Shown here piece after piece: positions 53,649 to 64,000 of a stretch of DNA of 64,000 nucleotides; the stretch's first letter is position 1, and every line of letters begins with the position of its first letter. This stretch comes from Orychophragmus violaceus. Taxonomy: Eukaryota; Streptophyta; Magnoliopsida; Brassicales; Brassicaceae. The stretch is from assembly GCA_030180135.1 (NCBI GenBank), contig CM058234.1:682001-746000 (forward strand). The letters are read 5' to 3'. The translations under genes were made by a program, and so were the position numbers. The notes under the pieces are model-generated. The model was not told the origin of the DNA. It saw only the letters and a program-made list of their open reading frames with translations, and made no database searches.

Positions 53649-54636
53649 CTATGTTGCATGAAATCTCCACTAAAATACGTTTCACGTTTTAGAATCGCTT
53701 TGGAATCGGAATCTTTGTGGAAGTGTGAGGAAGCGCCGTGGAAGCGCGATTTCTAAAAATATCAATTTGAAAGCACTTTGGAAGCGTCGATTCCATTCTT
53801 GGAAGTGTCACGGAATCATTGATTCCTAATTTGGAAGCACGGTTAGAATTTTCATTAAAAACATAATATTCAAAAATATAGGGACTTTTTTATACTTTTA
53901 TAAATCTGATAAAACTTAACTACTAATCTAAAGACCTAATTTATGTTTTGAAGATTTTGATAGTGTTGATGCAATGCATGATAGGTTCATTTTAGAACCT
54001 CTACAATGATGGAAAGTTCATGGAGATTCAGCACAAAAACTTCAAACTATAGTATTTAAGTTGCTTGGACAACCTTCTTCATCCTTGTTTGTGAAAAAAT
54101 TGGAATACATACAAGTTCATAAATTCTGCAACAAGAAACAACATTACTCCAAAGAGAGCAGAAGATTTGGTATTTGTACATACTAATCTTCGTCTCCTAT
54201 CTAGAAAAAGTTTTGCTTACAAACAAGGTTATAATCATATGTGGGATTTTGGAGGTGATCAATTTGATACTTTGGATGAAACCAATTTTGGAAGACTTGA
54301 GTTTCCTGATTTTTCTCTCGACGAACCCGAATTATAAGCTGTTTTTGTTTGATGGAGCCGACGGAAATAAGGATGAAAATGATGGTCTAAATGTTTGATT
54401 TTGAACATTATGTTTTTCTTTTATCTTTAGTTAAGTTTCTTGATAACAATTATGTATAATGTTATTTAAATAATATTTAATATGGTTTGGTGTTATATTA
54501 TTTATATATATATATATATATATACGCTTCCAAAACGTTTCCAAAACACTTCCAAAACCTGTTTTTCAAAAAATTCGCTTCCACGTTTTTAAACATTTCG
54601 CTTCCGCGTACCCGCTTCCGATTCCATACAACATAG
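53649..54636 (+). mobile_element. Internally deleted hAT transposon
   Basis: The left end CTATGTTGCATGAAATC and the inverse of the right end, CTATGTTGTATGGAATC, are imperfect terminal inverted repeats. The flanks TGTAGAAC (53641-53648) and AGTAGAAC (54637-54644) form an 8-bp target duplication with one change. Both subterminal regions are packed with GGAAGCG/CGCTTCC motifs, the kind of repeats hAT transposases bind. A C-terminal transposase remnant remains inside. Length 988 bp. Confidence 0.75.
54009..54336 (+). pseudogene. hAT transposase C-terminal fragment
   Basis: The frame reads WKVHGDSAQKLQTIVFKLLG, then after a frameshift near 54095 continues NWNTYKFINSATRNNITPKR, AEDLVFVHTNLRLLSRKSF, MWDFGGDQFDTLDE and ends PEL with TAA. 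These are the hAT dimerisation-region hallmarks (NWSTY, NRL-type AEDLVFVHTNLRLLSR). The catalytic part is deleted, so it cannot transpose itself. Confidence 0.8.
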
Positions 54637-54644
54637 AGTAGAAC

Positions 54645-56739
54645 AGATTAAAAAATGCTAAGTGGTAAAAATAGAATTTCAGTAACTCATAAAAGATTAA
54701 TTAACAAAAATGCAGATTTTTGTCAACACGTTATATTTCTAAACGGGTCGAATTGGGCTCTACTCTGTTCTAATCAACTCGAGAGAAGGAGATGAAGTCA
54801 CGTGGAGGGGAAAAGAACACGCGTCACTACTACAAAAGGTCTGTCATGCAACACCGAGATCGGAAGTTTTGCGACTTCCCAAACCGAAGGATGAATCGAG
54901 TACTGAGCTTGTTCTCTGCCGATCGTCGTCCCATCTAGAAATGTGCCAGAAAAAACATCACATAGAAGGAAGCGCAGCTTACAAGCTTTGCCGAGATTGA
55001 TGTTGACCCAGTGTGATTCGTCGCCTGTCGGACCCATAAGATCGATATGTATGTTGTGCTGATGCATCGCCGCGAAACACGAGCACGGGAGAAAGCAAAC
55101 AACTTATTAAATTCACCGAACTAGAAGAGATTCAACAAAACTCATAGAAAATCGAGTTTCTGACAGGGAAAAAAGAACCATTGGAGAAGGATCGTGAAGG
55201 GCTCTTCGGGCTAGCAAAACAAATCGGATATTAATAGTAAATTATTCGATCCGGAAAAGACCGGAAGAAAACGAAACACAAACTAAAAACTCGATAACAC
55301 ATTCTGGAGAAAGCAAAACAATAAAAATAATCCGACCGTCGGCAAATCGGCAATTATGCTAATATGTCAACAACCAGATTATTTGTGGAGGAAAATCATA
55401 TTTATTATCCACCTAATATTATTTAGGCTCGCTCAATGGTCCGAAATGGGCCTTCACCTTCACTATAAAAGTCCAATTCTAAAGGTCCAGTTACTAATGT
55501 TTCAAAATCTTATTGTTTATAGTGTCCATAAAATCCTAAATCATTGATTTGTCTTTGAAATAAATAAAAAATACTAAGAAACATGGAATGAATATCATGA
55601 TTTTTTTAATTCAGTACCAAAATTAAGGATGTTTTTTGGGTGTAAGTGTCTATTGAGGGTGTATTCTTTCCAAAATATATTCAAAAAAGTATTGTGCATA
55701 ATAATGCACATTGGACCACGGTTATATAATAATCAAAAGTTTTTTTTTTTGGAAAAAAATAAAAAGTAAAGAAGACATGAATGTAATTATGTAATTACAC
55801 AATGGATGGAACAAAGTTTTTAAATTTGACATCAAATCACAGAGGTAGTAGTAGCTAGAATGACAGGCACTGAAACCGTAGTAAGAAAATTAAAGAGGTC
55901 AAAGTCTTCGTTAATAAAGCACATAGTAACTTGGAAAATAAAAAATATTATTTCTGTATTTCAAAAGTTAATGTCTACTTTTTTTTTATTTGTTAATAAA
56001 AACTGAGGTTGATATTATAATTAATGTATTTTCTTTTAAAATTTATATATAATTTAAAATATAAACATAAGATTGGTGAAAATATTGGAAAACAAAAACA
56101 AATAAAAAGTTATGTGTCAAAAAGTTAAAACATCAATCTTCAAAATTCAAAATATAGAGAAATAAAAAATAATATTAATGTAAAAAGACATGGTAACTTC
56201 TGTAATCACTATTCAGTAGTGTAAAAATAACTTTTGGAAAACAAAAAGCAAACTTTTTAGCTTTAACTAAAGTTTTTTAATATGTTTATTATAGATTTGT
56301 GTTAGTTTTTAACATTTACCCGTTTAATCAATTATTTAACCTTTTCCATGTTCTGATCCAGCGAATGTCCAAAATAAAAACATTCCTTCATTCCACACTT
56401 TATATCCCTTCACTTTGTAATTTATCACTTTCACTTTCACACTGCATTAAACCAAACGTGCATCAAAACAGTAAGTTTGTTATTTTCTTAAGATAAATAT
56501 TGATTATTTGGTTTGACGGTACTTGGTTCATACCTCAATATATTAACTTCGATTCGTTATCACAATGTACCATGCAAGTTAATACTACTTGACTAACAAA
56601 CTACTATTTCTGTATACTGTCTTTAAACTAACTAATAATTAGATGAAATTTCCGAATATTAGGTGATGTAATTATGAAGAGGTGACACATAGTGAAGGCT
56701 TAAAATGATTAGTTAGTTTAACTAATAGATACAGAAGAT
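54645..56739. other. Intergenic, with a GC-richer block
   Basis: 54825-55330 is less AT-rich. It begins CACTACTACAAAA, which resembles a CACTA-transposon terminus, and a minus-strand frame (55067-54798) reads MHQHNIHIDLMGPTGDESHW and similar with no family features. No opposite CACTA end was found. The rest (55340-56739) is AT-rich and shows nothing recognisable. Confidence 0.4.
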
Positions 56740-56744
56740 CAACA

Positions 56745-57025
56745 TATTAGAGATATATTAGGTAGCAAGATGTGTATCTTGCGTACCAAGTAATGTGGGC
56801 CACAAGAACCCTGATATGAAGTGAAGCCCGTGAAGCCCAACCGAAGAATATTCTGATATATATCCTATTCTGATAAGGATTAGATATTCTATTGTGATAA
56901 AGATTAGGAAGATTTACATTATTTGGTGTTATCAATATGTCAATGATAAACACTATATATATGAGTCTTATGAGTCTTGTATCATTCAATCTTATTCAAT
57001 ATATTCTATTCTATATTATCTTTCA
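56745..57025. mobile_element. Solo LTR, Copia-like
   Basis: 281 bp from TATTAGAGATATATTAGG to TATCTTTCA, flanked by the exact 5-bp duplication CAACA (56740-56744 and 57026-57030). The first dinucleotide is TA rather than TG, probably by mutation. A TATA-like ATATATATGAG, the CTTATGAGTCTTGTATCATTC motif and short T-rich end are typical of short Copia LTRs. The internal region was removed by LTR recombination. Confidence 0.65.
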
Positions 57026-57030
57026 CAACA

Positions 57031-57959
57031 CATACAATATTGCGACCTTAGAATAAGCAAATGAGAAAAAAAATTCAGACCATTTTCTTGATCCTCCATG
57101 GTTGAAGTAACTGCAGAAGGAGAGCCAATTCTAAACATATTTATCTAAAATATTTGAATGGGATCCTATTTTTTAGAGCTCCATATTTTAAAAATAATCA
57201 ACCATGTACATTAAAAAAAAAAATTCTGTAGAAACTAGTAAAAACTATCAAAATTATTAATATAAAAGCTAAGTTTGTTGTAAAATAATAGTTAAATATA
57301 ATACTATTTGAATTATTATTATAATTTAATTAGCAAATATTTTATATTATAAAATTTATGACCATTATATGTATATTTTGAATGGGATCTCCAAAATCTT
57401 GAGTCAAGCTTTCTGCAAAGGCAAAGTATTAGAGTGTTAATAGAAAATAACAATCACCAAGATAAAAAGACGAATTATTTTGGAGTGTATACAGTATACT
57501 TTTTTATTTTTATGACGAAACCCTAGTTTAATAGTTGTGTACATATATAGTTTGAAAGAATCAGATCTGAAGCTAGATCTAGATCTGGTTTGGTCTTTTT
57601 ATAAACCAAATCACCCTCATCATTAATCATGACCATCAATAGATGTACCCTCTAAATGCTAGTAATTCGTACTGACATCATTATCATAAAAACATCATTA
57701 CAAAATCATATAGCTAGAACAGAAAAAATCCAGAAAAAGTAAGTAATGATGACTGCCATTTTTGTTTCTCATATGAGTCAGTTTCCTTCATCATTACACC
57801 AATCTGTTAAAGAAACAAACAACACAACTGAAACTCAGAAGAAATTACTTTTATGTTCCTATTAAGATCAAACCTTTTTCACATTGAATGAGTTAATTCA
57901 TAGATGGAAACCCTAGTCCAAAACATGAGAACAAAATAGGAACATACTTTTCGGTTAAT
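57031..57959. other. AT-rich intergenic and MIR166 primary-transcript 3-prime region
   Basis: No gene. The part near 57540-57960 may lie in the primary transcript of the microRNA downstream of the hairpin, including an AGATCTGAAGCTAGATCTAG stretch at 57563. Confidence 0.35.
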
Positions 57960-57974
57960 TAGGATTGACAGGGA

Positions 57975-58105
57975 GTAATAATTGGGGGGAATGAAGCCTG
58001 GTCCGAGAAACCCTAATCAATCACCAGATCCAAACAGACCTTATAATATGAGATTGAATTAGAATAAGAGTCCTCGAGCCAGACAACAGTCCCCTCAAAA
58101 GAGAA
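57975..58105 (-). ncRNA. MIR166B: MIR166b precursor
   Basis: The 21-nt reverse complement of 57986-58006 is TCGGACCAGGCTTCATTCCCC, identical to mature miR166. The reverse complement of 58072-58093 is the star strand (GGACTGTTGTCTGGCTCGAGG plus one base). On the minus strand the star is 5-prime and the mature sequence 3-prime, separated by a 65-nt loop, which is the standard MIR166 hairpin. The mature RNA cuts class III HD-ZIP mRNAs, setting leaf and vascular polarity. Its position 5.8 kb beyond the SAUR gene matches the MIR166b locus of A. thaliana (At3g61897). CT-rich DNA with TATA-like motifs lies at 58150-58230, upstream. Confidence 0.95.
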
Positions 58106-61100
58106 ATCCCTCTATAAATCCTTTTCTTCTTCATAAAATGAATTTCTCGATTAGGGTTTTATAAGAAAACTCTTCTTTCTCTCTGTGTTCTTCCCCCATC
58201 AGATCCGGCTTATAGAGAGAGAGATTAATGTCGTGATGATGAAGAGAATGATGAGAGGGATAAGTAATATGAAGAGGTTTTGTGAAGAGGAGTCAATATA
58301 GAGTAAGTAATGGAGAGAGAGTCCAAAGCTATACAAGACAAAATAAACATGGGTTATGGGTGGATGGGCCACAGATATTTATTTGCATCAATATACATAT
58401 ATATTTCCTCAGTTCAAAAAAAAACATATATATATATATTTCCTCTTATTTTTGGTCAACAGTGTAATAAAAAATACGTTTCAAGTTTCAAGATCTCAAC
58501 GTAAACATTTGGATTTACTTTTTGAGACATGTCAATGGATTTCTCATTTTACCATGATATTTTACTTCTTAAAGCAAAAAACATAGTCCATAGACTCGTA
58601 TATTATAACATATACTTTTGTAATAATTCCTTTTTTCTGGTTTTGTGAAGATTTGACGAAACCAAAGGGGGGAAACAAGGAAGATGATGATAATCAGTGA
58701 CCGTGTACAAAACAAGGGGGTGAAAGTAAAGAGACGATCAAATCATAAAATGAATATTCGTGCATAGGAGTATGATAATATATGAAAAAATGGAAAGTGA
58801 AATCAAAAAGAGAAAGCTACATAAAAGTTAGTCAGAAGAGTGGTTGGGTTAATGATCTGCCCAATATTACCATTATTCATTTATTGTCTCCAACTTTTTC
58901 TCATTTTCTTCTCCTTTCTGGTTCTCAATTGAATATTTTTCGCATCTCTTTCAAATTATCTAGTCCAATATTTTTTTAAGGAAAAACTCCAGCGTACACA
59001 CTAACATAGTAAAATCAAATTAGTTATCTGAAGGTGCAAGTGTATTTGGAGATTTAATTTTTATCTGCGTAGTAATTTTCATCAAAAAAATTCCGCACCT
59101 ATTTATAAATAAACTAGCAAGTGTCAGTAAATCTCCTTCAACTTTCATACTATCTTTACCCATATTGTAATTATTCTAAAAACGGGGAACGAGAAAAAGG
59201 TACTTTTCGAAGAATTCCTTTTTCCAAAAACAAAAAGTCTTTCCTTTTGTCAACCAATATATGTTTGTTTTTGTGTATGCATAGAGAAAAACTAATTGAA
59301 TTATATAATCATCCAGCCAGCTGTAATATTATAAATTTAAACAAGAATATTATATATGTATATGATTTAAAATTTTGAATAACAGTCATATATATATATA
59401 TATCTCCTTTTCGTTTTGGGGTAAAATCTTCGATTTTAAATTACATGAGCTAGCATATATGGAACATTAGTTATATATATATATATATACATGCCCAGCC
59501 CGTTACTATTAGGTGCCTATATTTCAAATATGTCAACTACTAGATCACAATAAATATTTTATTATATGATACCGTTAAATACATAATTTTTGTTGGCGTC
59601 TAAAGCGTGGACTTTATCAACTTTAGCCCCATGCGAGTGTATATGGAAACATCTATTTGGGGTGGTGCATTTTTTGTTAGAGGTCTTAATGTATTTATTG
59701 CCCTTGTACATCATCAATATAGTTATACATTTCCTATTTTCTTTAAATTACAACCAGGATTGTATTTGTTGCTAGAGAGTGCCCGCGACATGTGCTGCAA
59801 CATTTTGTTAGTTTCCTAGTGTCCAAGAAACCTAATGAAATGTCCTCCTATATAAATATAAATATAAATATATTATATATATACGGAGCAAAAAAATAAA
59901 CGTAAGCAGCAAAAAATAAACGTAAGCAGCAAAAAATAAAATTTAGCACTTGACCAATTTTTTGGGGTTTGATATATAGTCTCAACTTAAAATGTATCTT
60001 CTTGTAGGCACTTCTACCACTAATGTGCATATATATATTTCATATATGATACAAATAACCCCTTTTCACTAAAAAATATACTCTATACCAAAATGATTAC
60101 AAATGATCAAACCGAAGCCAGTGAGTTAACAAAACTTTCAAAAACTAAAGCCAAGAAATACCATAAACGGACAGATAAAAGACCATCTCTAGAATCATAA
60201 GCTGACAGAAAAATATCCTCAGAACCAATATAAAAGACGATAAATCGAACATCTAAACATCAACTATAAACGACAAAATAGATCATAAATCTAATGCCAA
60301 GACATCCAAGTAGAAAGATCCACTACGAATTAAGATAAATGAAACATCCAATCCGAACTTTATTATGTTTGATATAGCGAAACTCATTATATTGCTTTAA
60401 CTTTTTAGAAACCACGAGATAAACCGTATGTAGATAGACCTTTAAACGATTAACCCCTAATACATAGATAAATTTATATCTCTTAATTAAATTAGTTTCA
60501 ACGTGACTATTAATTGATTTTTTTACAGTTAGTTGAAAGCTTTTTCTTTATTTACTAACTGAAAGGTTTATAAGTAACTAAACCTTGAAATCAGGTATAT
60601 CTATTAATTCTTTTTTAGAACAACTATCAATGCAGATTCGAGATTATAGTATGATTCTATCAAGAAAAACACAAAACATAAAATGCACGCGTATGCTAGT
60701 ATAAGCGTGTGGGGTGGGGAGTACGTAGACTGTGCATGAGAATGACAAATGGAGAAGACGGTTCTTAGCTCCATATTTCAACGTTATTTGACAGTGTTCG
60801 AGAATTGTGCTATATGTCTTGAAGAGAGAAAATAGTAGAGATAAATTATGAGAGAAACAAAGAGGAAAACGTCAAACTCCCCACGTTATCATCACACTTA
60901 CATTTTCTAAAAAAATGAATCATCCTCATTAAAAGTTTCTTAGTAGAGATTGTTTCAATTAAAATAATTTAAAATAGAAAATATGAAAAAGGATAGAGAA
61001 GGGTTCTCTATAATTCTTAAACAAGAAACTATGCATCCTAAATTAAAACTCCATAAAACACTTATCTTTCTATTAGTAATTTAATTTTTATTTTTAATAT

Positions 61101-61190
61101 AAATTTTAATTATATAATTAAACTCAATTATAATATTATTATTATATTGGTTTAGAAATCCATTTGAAGTTCTAATAGATGGAAGTGTTC
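58106..61190. other. MIR166b promoter and AT-rich intergenic DNA
   Basis: No protein gene supported. There are (TA)n tracts near 58428-58439, 59390-59402 and 59472-59490. A 20-bp unit, AAAAATAAACGTAAGCAGCA, is repeated about three times at 59889-59940. Short frames such as 59607-59819 have no recognisable family. Confidence 0.45.
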
Positions 61191-61193
61191 TTA

Positions 61194-61716
61194 GAGCATG
61201 ATTAGTGGGGGGTTCTTAGAGCATGGCCATTGAGGTATCTTAAGGCCCGGGTTCTTAACTATTCACGTGGGTCCCACGTGAATAGTTAAGAACCCGGGTC
61301 CTAAAAATCCTTATTTAAGAACCGGTTCTTACACTGTTCATGACACGTGGCGGCTTATCATTCGTCTAATTTTTTTTTTCGAATTTTTTTTTTTTTTTAC
61401 ACTTTTCCCAAAAAAAAAAAAAAAATTTTTTTTTTTAAGAACCCCCATAGGGGGTTCATTGATGGTCATGCTCTTAGGGGTTCTTAGGGGGGGGGGGTTC
61501 TTAGGAAAATATTAGTATTAAATTAGAAAGTAGAAGAGAGAGGGGGAGGTTCTAGGGAGAAGTTCTTAATTAAGAAGCTTTGGAGGGGGTTCACCACGTA
61601 GCGCAACCCCATTGATTTTTTTTTTTGATTTTTGGTTTTTTTTCTCTAACTAAAAAAAAAACAATAAAATAAACACTTAAGAACCCCCAAAAGGGGGTTC
61701 ACCAATAATCATGCTC
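61194..61716. mobile_element. Outer Tourist-like (PIF/Harbinger) MITE
   Basis: Starts GAGCATGATTAG and ends with the inverse (AATCATGCTC), flanked by TTA at 61191-61193 and 61717-61719, the 3-bp target duplication of Harbinger elements. Subterminal GGGGGTTCTTA motifs are inverted at the other end. It is interrupted by a second MITE of the same type at 61219-61473. Confidence 0.75.
61219..61473. mobile_element. Inner Tourist-like MITE with perfect palindrome
   Basis: GAGCATGGCCATTG at the left and TGATGGTCATGCTC at the right are inverted ends, flanked by TTA (61216-61218, 61474-61476). It was inserted into a TTA within the outer MITE. It contains a perfect 53-bp palindrome (26-bp arms 61246-61271 and 61273-61298) with a CACGTG G-box in each arm. 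Confidence 0.75.
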
Positions 61717-61719
61717 TTA

Positions 61720-63850
61720 CATTCTTTTGTAATTTCTTACGTAAATAATAAGTATCATACTTCTTTTAGGATTAAGGATTAAGCGAGTTGCACCTTTGAT
61801 TTTTTTTTATACATATATGTTACTTGGGCATCTACAAGAACTTCAAGCTACATAATTGGGATTTATTACCAAAAAAGAAAGAATCAAGTTAATTAACAAA
61901 ATAAAATAAAATTATACAGCATAAGAGAATGACTAAGAGGATAGAACTATAGACAGATAGGGGAGGGTCGCATCGTGGTTAGGGCAAAAGGAAAAGAGTG
62001 AGTACAAATTAGCATTTAATGCCTCTTTGTTCGTATTCTCTGCCACCTTCTCTCATTAATACCTCCCTGACTCCCTCTGCTCCTCAGATTCCAACTCCTT
62101 ACCATATAATTAATTTGTTTTTTTTTCTCTTCACATAATTAATTAGTTTTATGTCTTGGGGCCACGAAGAAAAGACTTGGAAATTTGCATCGTTAAAAGA
62201 AAAAATCCAACTATAAAATACTTATCTATTGATTAGACGTTTGTCATAACTTTGCTACTGTTGTTTTACCATGTCTTCTAATAATCTCAATCACTCTTTT
62301 CATCTTTTTCTTGTCTCCATTTTATGCATATGTATACATTATAAGTCTAATATTGAAACATATCTATTTTACTATATAACAATGATAAAAAAATTCAATT
62401 AATGAACAAAAGCGGAAAGATGTATTTAACTGTTATCGGAAGCGGTAATCGGTTAGAAAATAATGTAAAATTGTAAGAAAAATCGTTCGTAAAAACGATA
62501 ACAAAAAACTAAAATAACTTCTTTTTTTTACTGTAGTTTTTTATACAGATTCAGCATAAGTGATAAGTTTATACCACAAATTGATGCGTTGTTAACCAAT
62601 TAAGTCCAATGTTTGCTACCATACCGCTTGTCGCCCAATGATTCTAACAATTGGCTCAAACGGGCTAAGTGGGTTTTTGTTTCTATATATTTCCATTGAG
62701 CCTTGAATATTAATATGGGCCGAATCCAAGAAAGAACCAAACTCAACTTAAAAAGAGGTCGCCGACAATCTACAAAGAGCTTACAAACGCATCCGAACGC
62801 TCAAAAAGTAAACTTTGATATGCATTGTCGAAGCTAAATTTGTTTTTGGAAACCTTTTATGTTATCCACATAATTTTCATTGAAAAAACTGTTCTGTCAT
62901 CCTAGTATAAAGTAGACAATTTCTCTACTATTATAATATATATGGTATACTATGTTTTACCTCACTATATCAAACGTACAAATCACGCAAACCACATTTT
63001 ATATCGTTACAACCACCTCCGTTATCCACATGATAACTTGGTCTGATTTTGATAGGGCTAATGTAAAAAAATCTCAACAGAGGTTGGTTATTTGGTGTAC
63101 TCTCGATGAGAAAACTTGAGCCGCTATATTAAAATTTTATTAGGTTTAACGAGAAGAAGCAGTTAAATAAGCACTCAAGTTTGTTGGCCATTAGAGAGTT
63201 TCACATGATAGAAAATTTAATCCTAAAATATACAACAATATAGACAATAGCATTTATAAAATAGTGATTAAACTCAACCAATTCTTTTTAAAACATATTT
63301 ATAAAAGTTGTTATCATCCAATATAATTTGTTTTCTGGACGATGGTGAAATAAATGTCTCTTCCTTATTGGAATGGCATCTCATCATGGACCCTACTTGA
63401 ATAAGCTATATATTAGCATCAGTTTGATGTATGTGTGTGTGTGTGTGTTTAAGTGTATACACTCGATGTTTTCAATTGACCGTTTAGGTTATTTTAGCCA
63501 TTCTATTATAAACTAACAACAAAGCATTATATGTACAATAAATCTTTTATAATTAATACAGTCGGGACTAATATTTTATTAATTTATTAAAATATGAATT
63601 TATCAAAAAATGAATTGGATCAAAAACTTGTTATTAGACAAAAAAATATCTTATTAATTTGTTAAATCATTATTTTATCGAATATTAATTTATAGAAGTT
63701 TTTTTTAATGAATGTAAAATTGTATTCAGTCCAAAAATATCTTTTTACATCAAGTGCATAAAGAATGTTTGTGTCTAATGACTAACCAACGTATAAAAAA
63801 TTTAAAGAATATCTCTAATTCGTTTGGGAACTAGTTTGACGAGAGCCAAA
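61720..63850. other. Intergenic, no gene seen
   Basis: AT-rich. CT-rich stretch at 62030-62100; (GT)n at 63431-63448; dispersed TTATTAATTTATTAAAATATGAATTTATC-type repeat at 63575-63700. The ATHB12 gene expected next from Arabidopsis order (from memory) was not found before the window ends. Confidence 0.45.
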
Positions 63851-64000
63851 TCATGTTTGTAATCCGTTGATGAGAGCTTTGTTCCCATCTTGCTGGACTG
63901 CAACGATCTTGTTCCTAATTGCTTTATCAATGATTTGCAAGAGCTGTTGGTGGATTTGGGGCTCATTCCCATGCTTCCTAGAGTTTTTTCCTCTCCAAAT
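63851..64000 (-). CDS. Partial unidentified ORF at right edge
   Basis: The minus-strand frame is open from the window edge to TGA at 63851-63853 (49 codons) and includes HQQLLQIIDKAIRNKIVAVQ. The amphipathic pattern and non-AT-rich composition suggest real coding sequence, possibly of a transposon-related gene. The family is not recognised and the rest is outside the window. Confidence 0.25.
   Translation of the reverse strand: MWRGKNSRKHGNEPQIHQQLLQIIDKAIRNKIVAVQQDGNKALINGLQT

Noticed and set aside
54825..54837. CACTACTACAAAA as the end of a CACTA transposon
   Set aside because: No inverted partner and no 3-bp target duplication were found within several kilobases.
59607..59819. 70-codon hydrophobic plus-strand ORF as a possible organelle-derived gene insert
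   Set aside because: The sequence did not match any organelle protein I could recognise and has no supporting context.
1..64000. CRISPR arrays, operons, ribosome-binding sites
   Set aside because: The DNA is plant nuclear; repeats seen are transposon-derived and have no CRISPR layout.

Overview
This window is nuclear DNA of a flowering plant, almost certainly of the cabbage family (Brassicaceae). The base composition is AT-rich, introns follow GT-AG, and the recognisable genes fall in nearly the order I remember for the end of Arabidopsis thaliana chromosome 3 (At3g619xx). From left to right these are a small Kazal-type protease inhibitor, an ATG1-type autophagy kinase with 13 coding exons, a group Ia bHLH factor (bHLH67-like), a cation diffusion facilitator of the MTPA1/MTP type, a small myristoylation-signal protein (At3g61920-like), a SAUR, and a MIR166b locus. 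The MIR166b locus encodes no protein; it is recognised by exact miR166 and miR166-star sequences. From memory, two A. thaliana genes of this block, NGA2 and NST2, are missing here. That would fit loss after a genome duplication or simple deletion.

Layout: 1-1.1 kb diverged repeat DNA; 1.1-3.5 kb a non-autonomous Helitron; 3.6-6.0 kb a hairpin and duplicated gene scraps; 7.2-7.8 kb a PPR pseudogene cut by a hAT-type MITE; 8.1-8.3 kb the Kazal gene; 9.5-12.9 kb ATG1; 14.9-15.7 kb an old Athila-like LTR scrap; 15.8-30.5 kb a decayed Copia element with a younger Athila-type element nested inside it; 31.9-32.2 kb scraps of another gene; 32.4-34.1 kb bHLH; 35.4-36.5 kb MTP; 40.0-40.4 kb small protein; 43.05-51.34 kb a very young Athila-type element lacking integrase; 51.8-52.2 kb SAUR; 53.6-54.6 kb a deleted hAT element; 56.7-57.0 kb a solo LTR; 58.0-58.1 kb MIR166b; 61.2-61.7 kb two nested Tourist-like MITEs. 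The rest is AT-rich intergenic DNA with microsatellites.

The three large retrotransposons were resolved to the base. Paired LTRs have equal length (742, 1209 and 1496 bp), 5-bp target duplications (GTCCT, GTGAC, AATAT), and primer-binding and polypurine sites. By eye the paired LTRs differ at about 9, 4 and 1 positions, which agrees with the nesting order. The most unusual signal lies in them. The Copia element and the nested Athila-type element, from different superfamilies, both carry many 14-bp palindromes centred on CGATCG or CGACCG. These come in pairs with centres 20-22 bp apart, two helical turns. The third element carries a different GC-rich palindromic array (about 64 bp, four copies) in its LTRs.

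The host genes are independent single-gene units rather than an operon. Possible post-transcriptional controls are a 7-codon uORF before ATG1, a 17-codon uORF before the bHLH gene, and a 66-bp stop-free intron inside the bHLH domain. All identifications were made by reading; no database search or folding was run.
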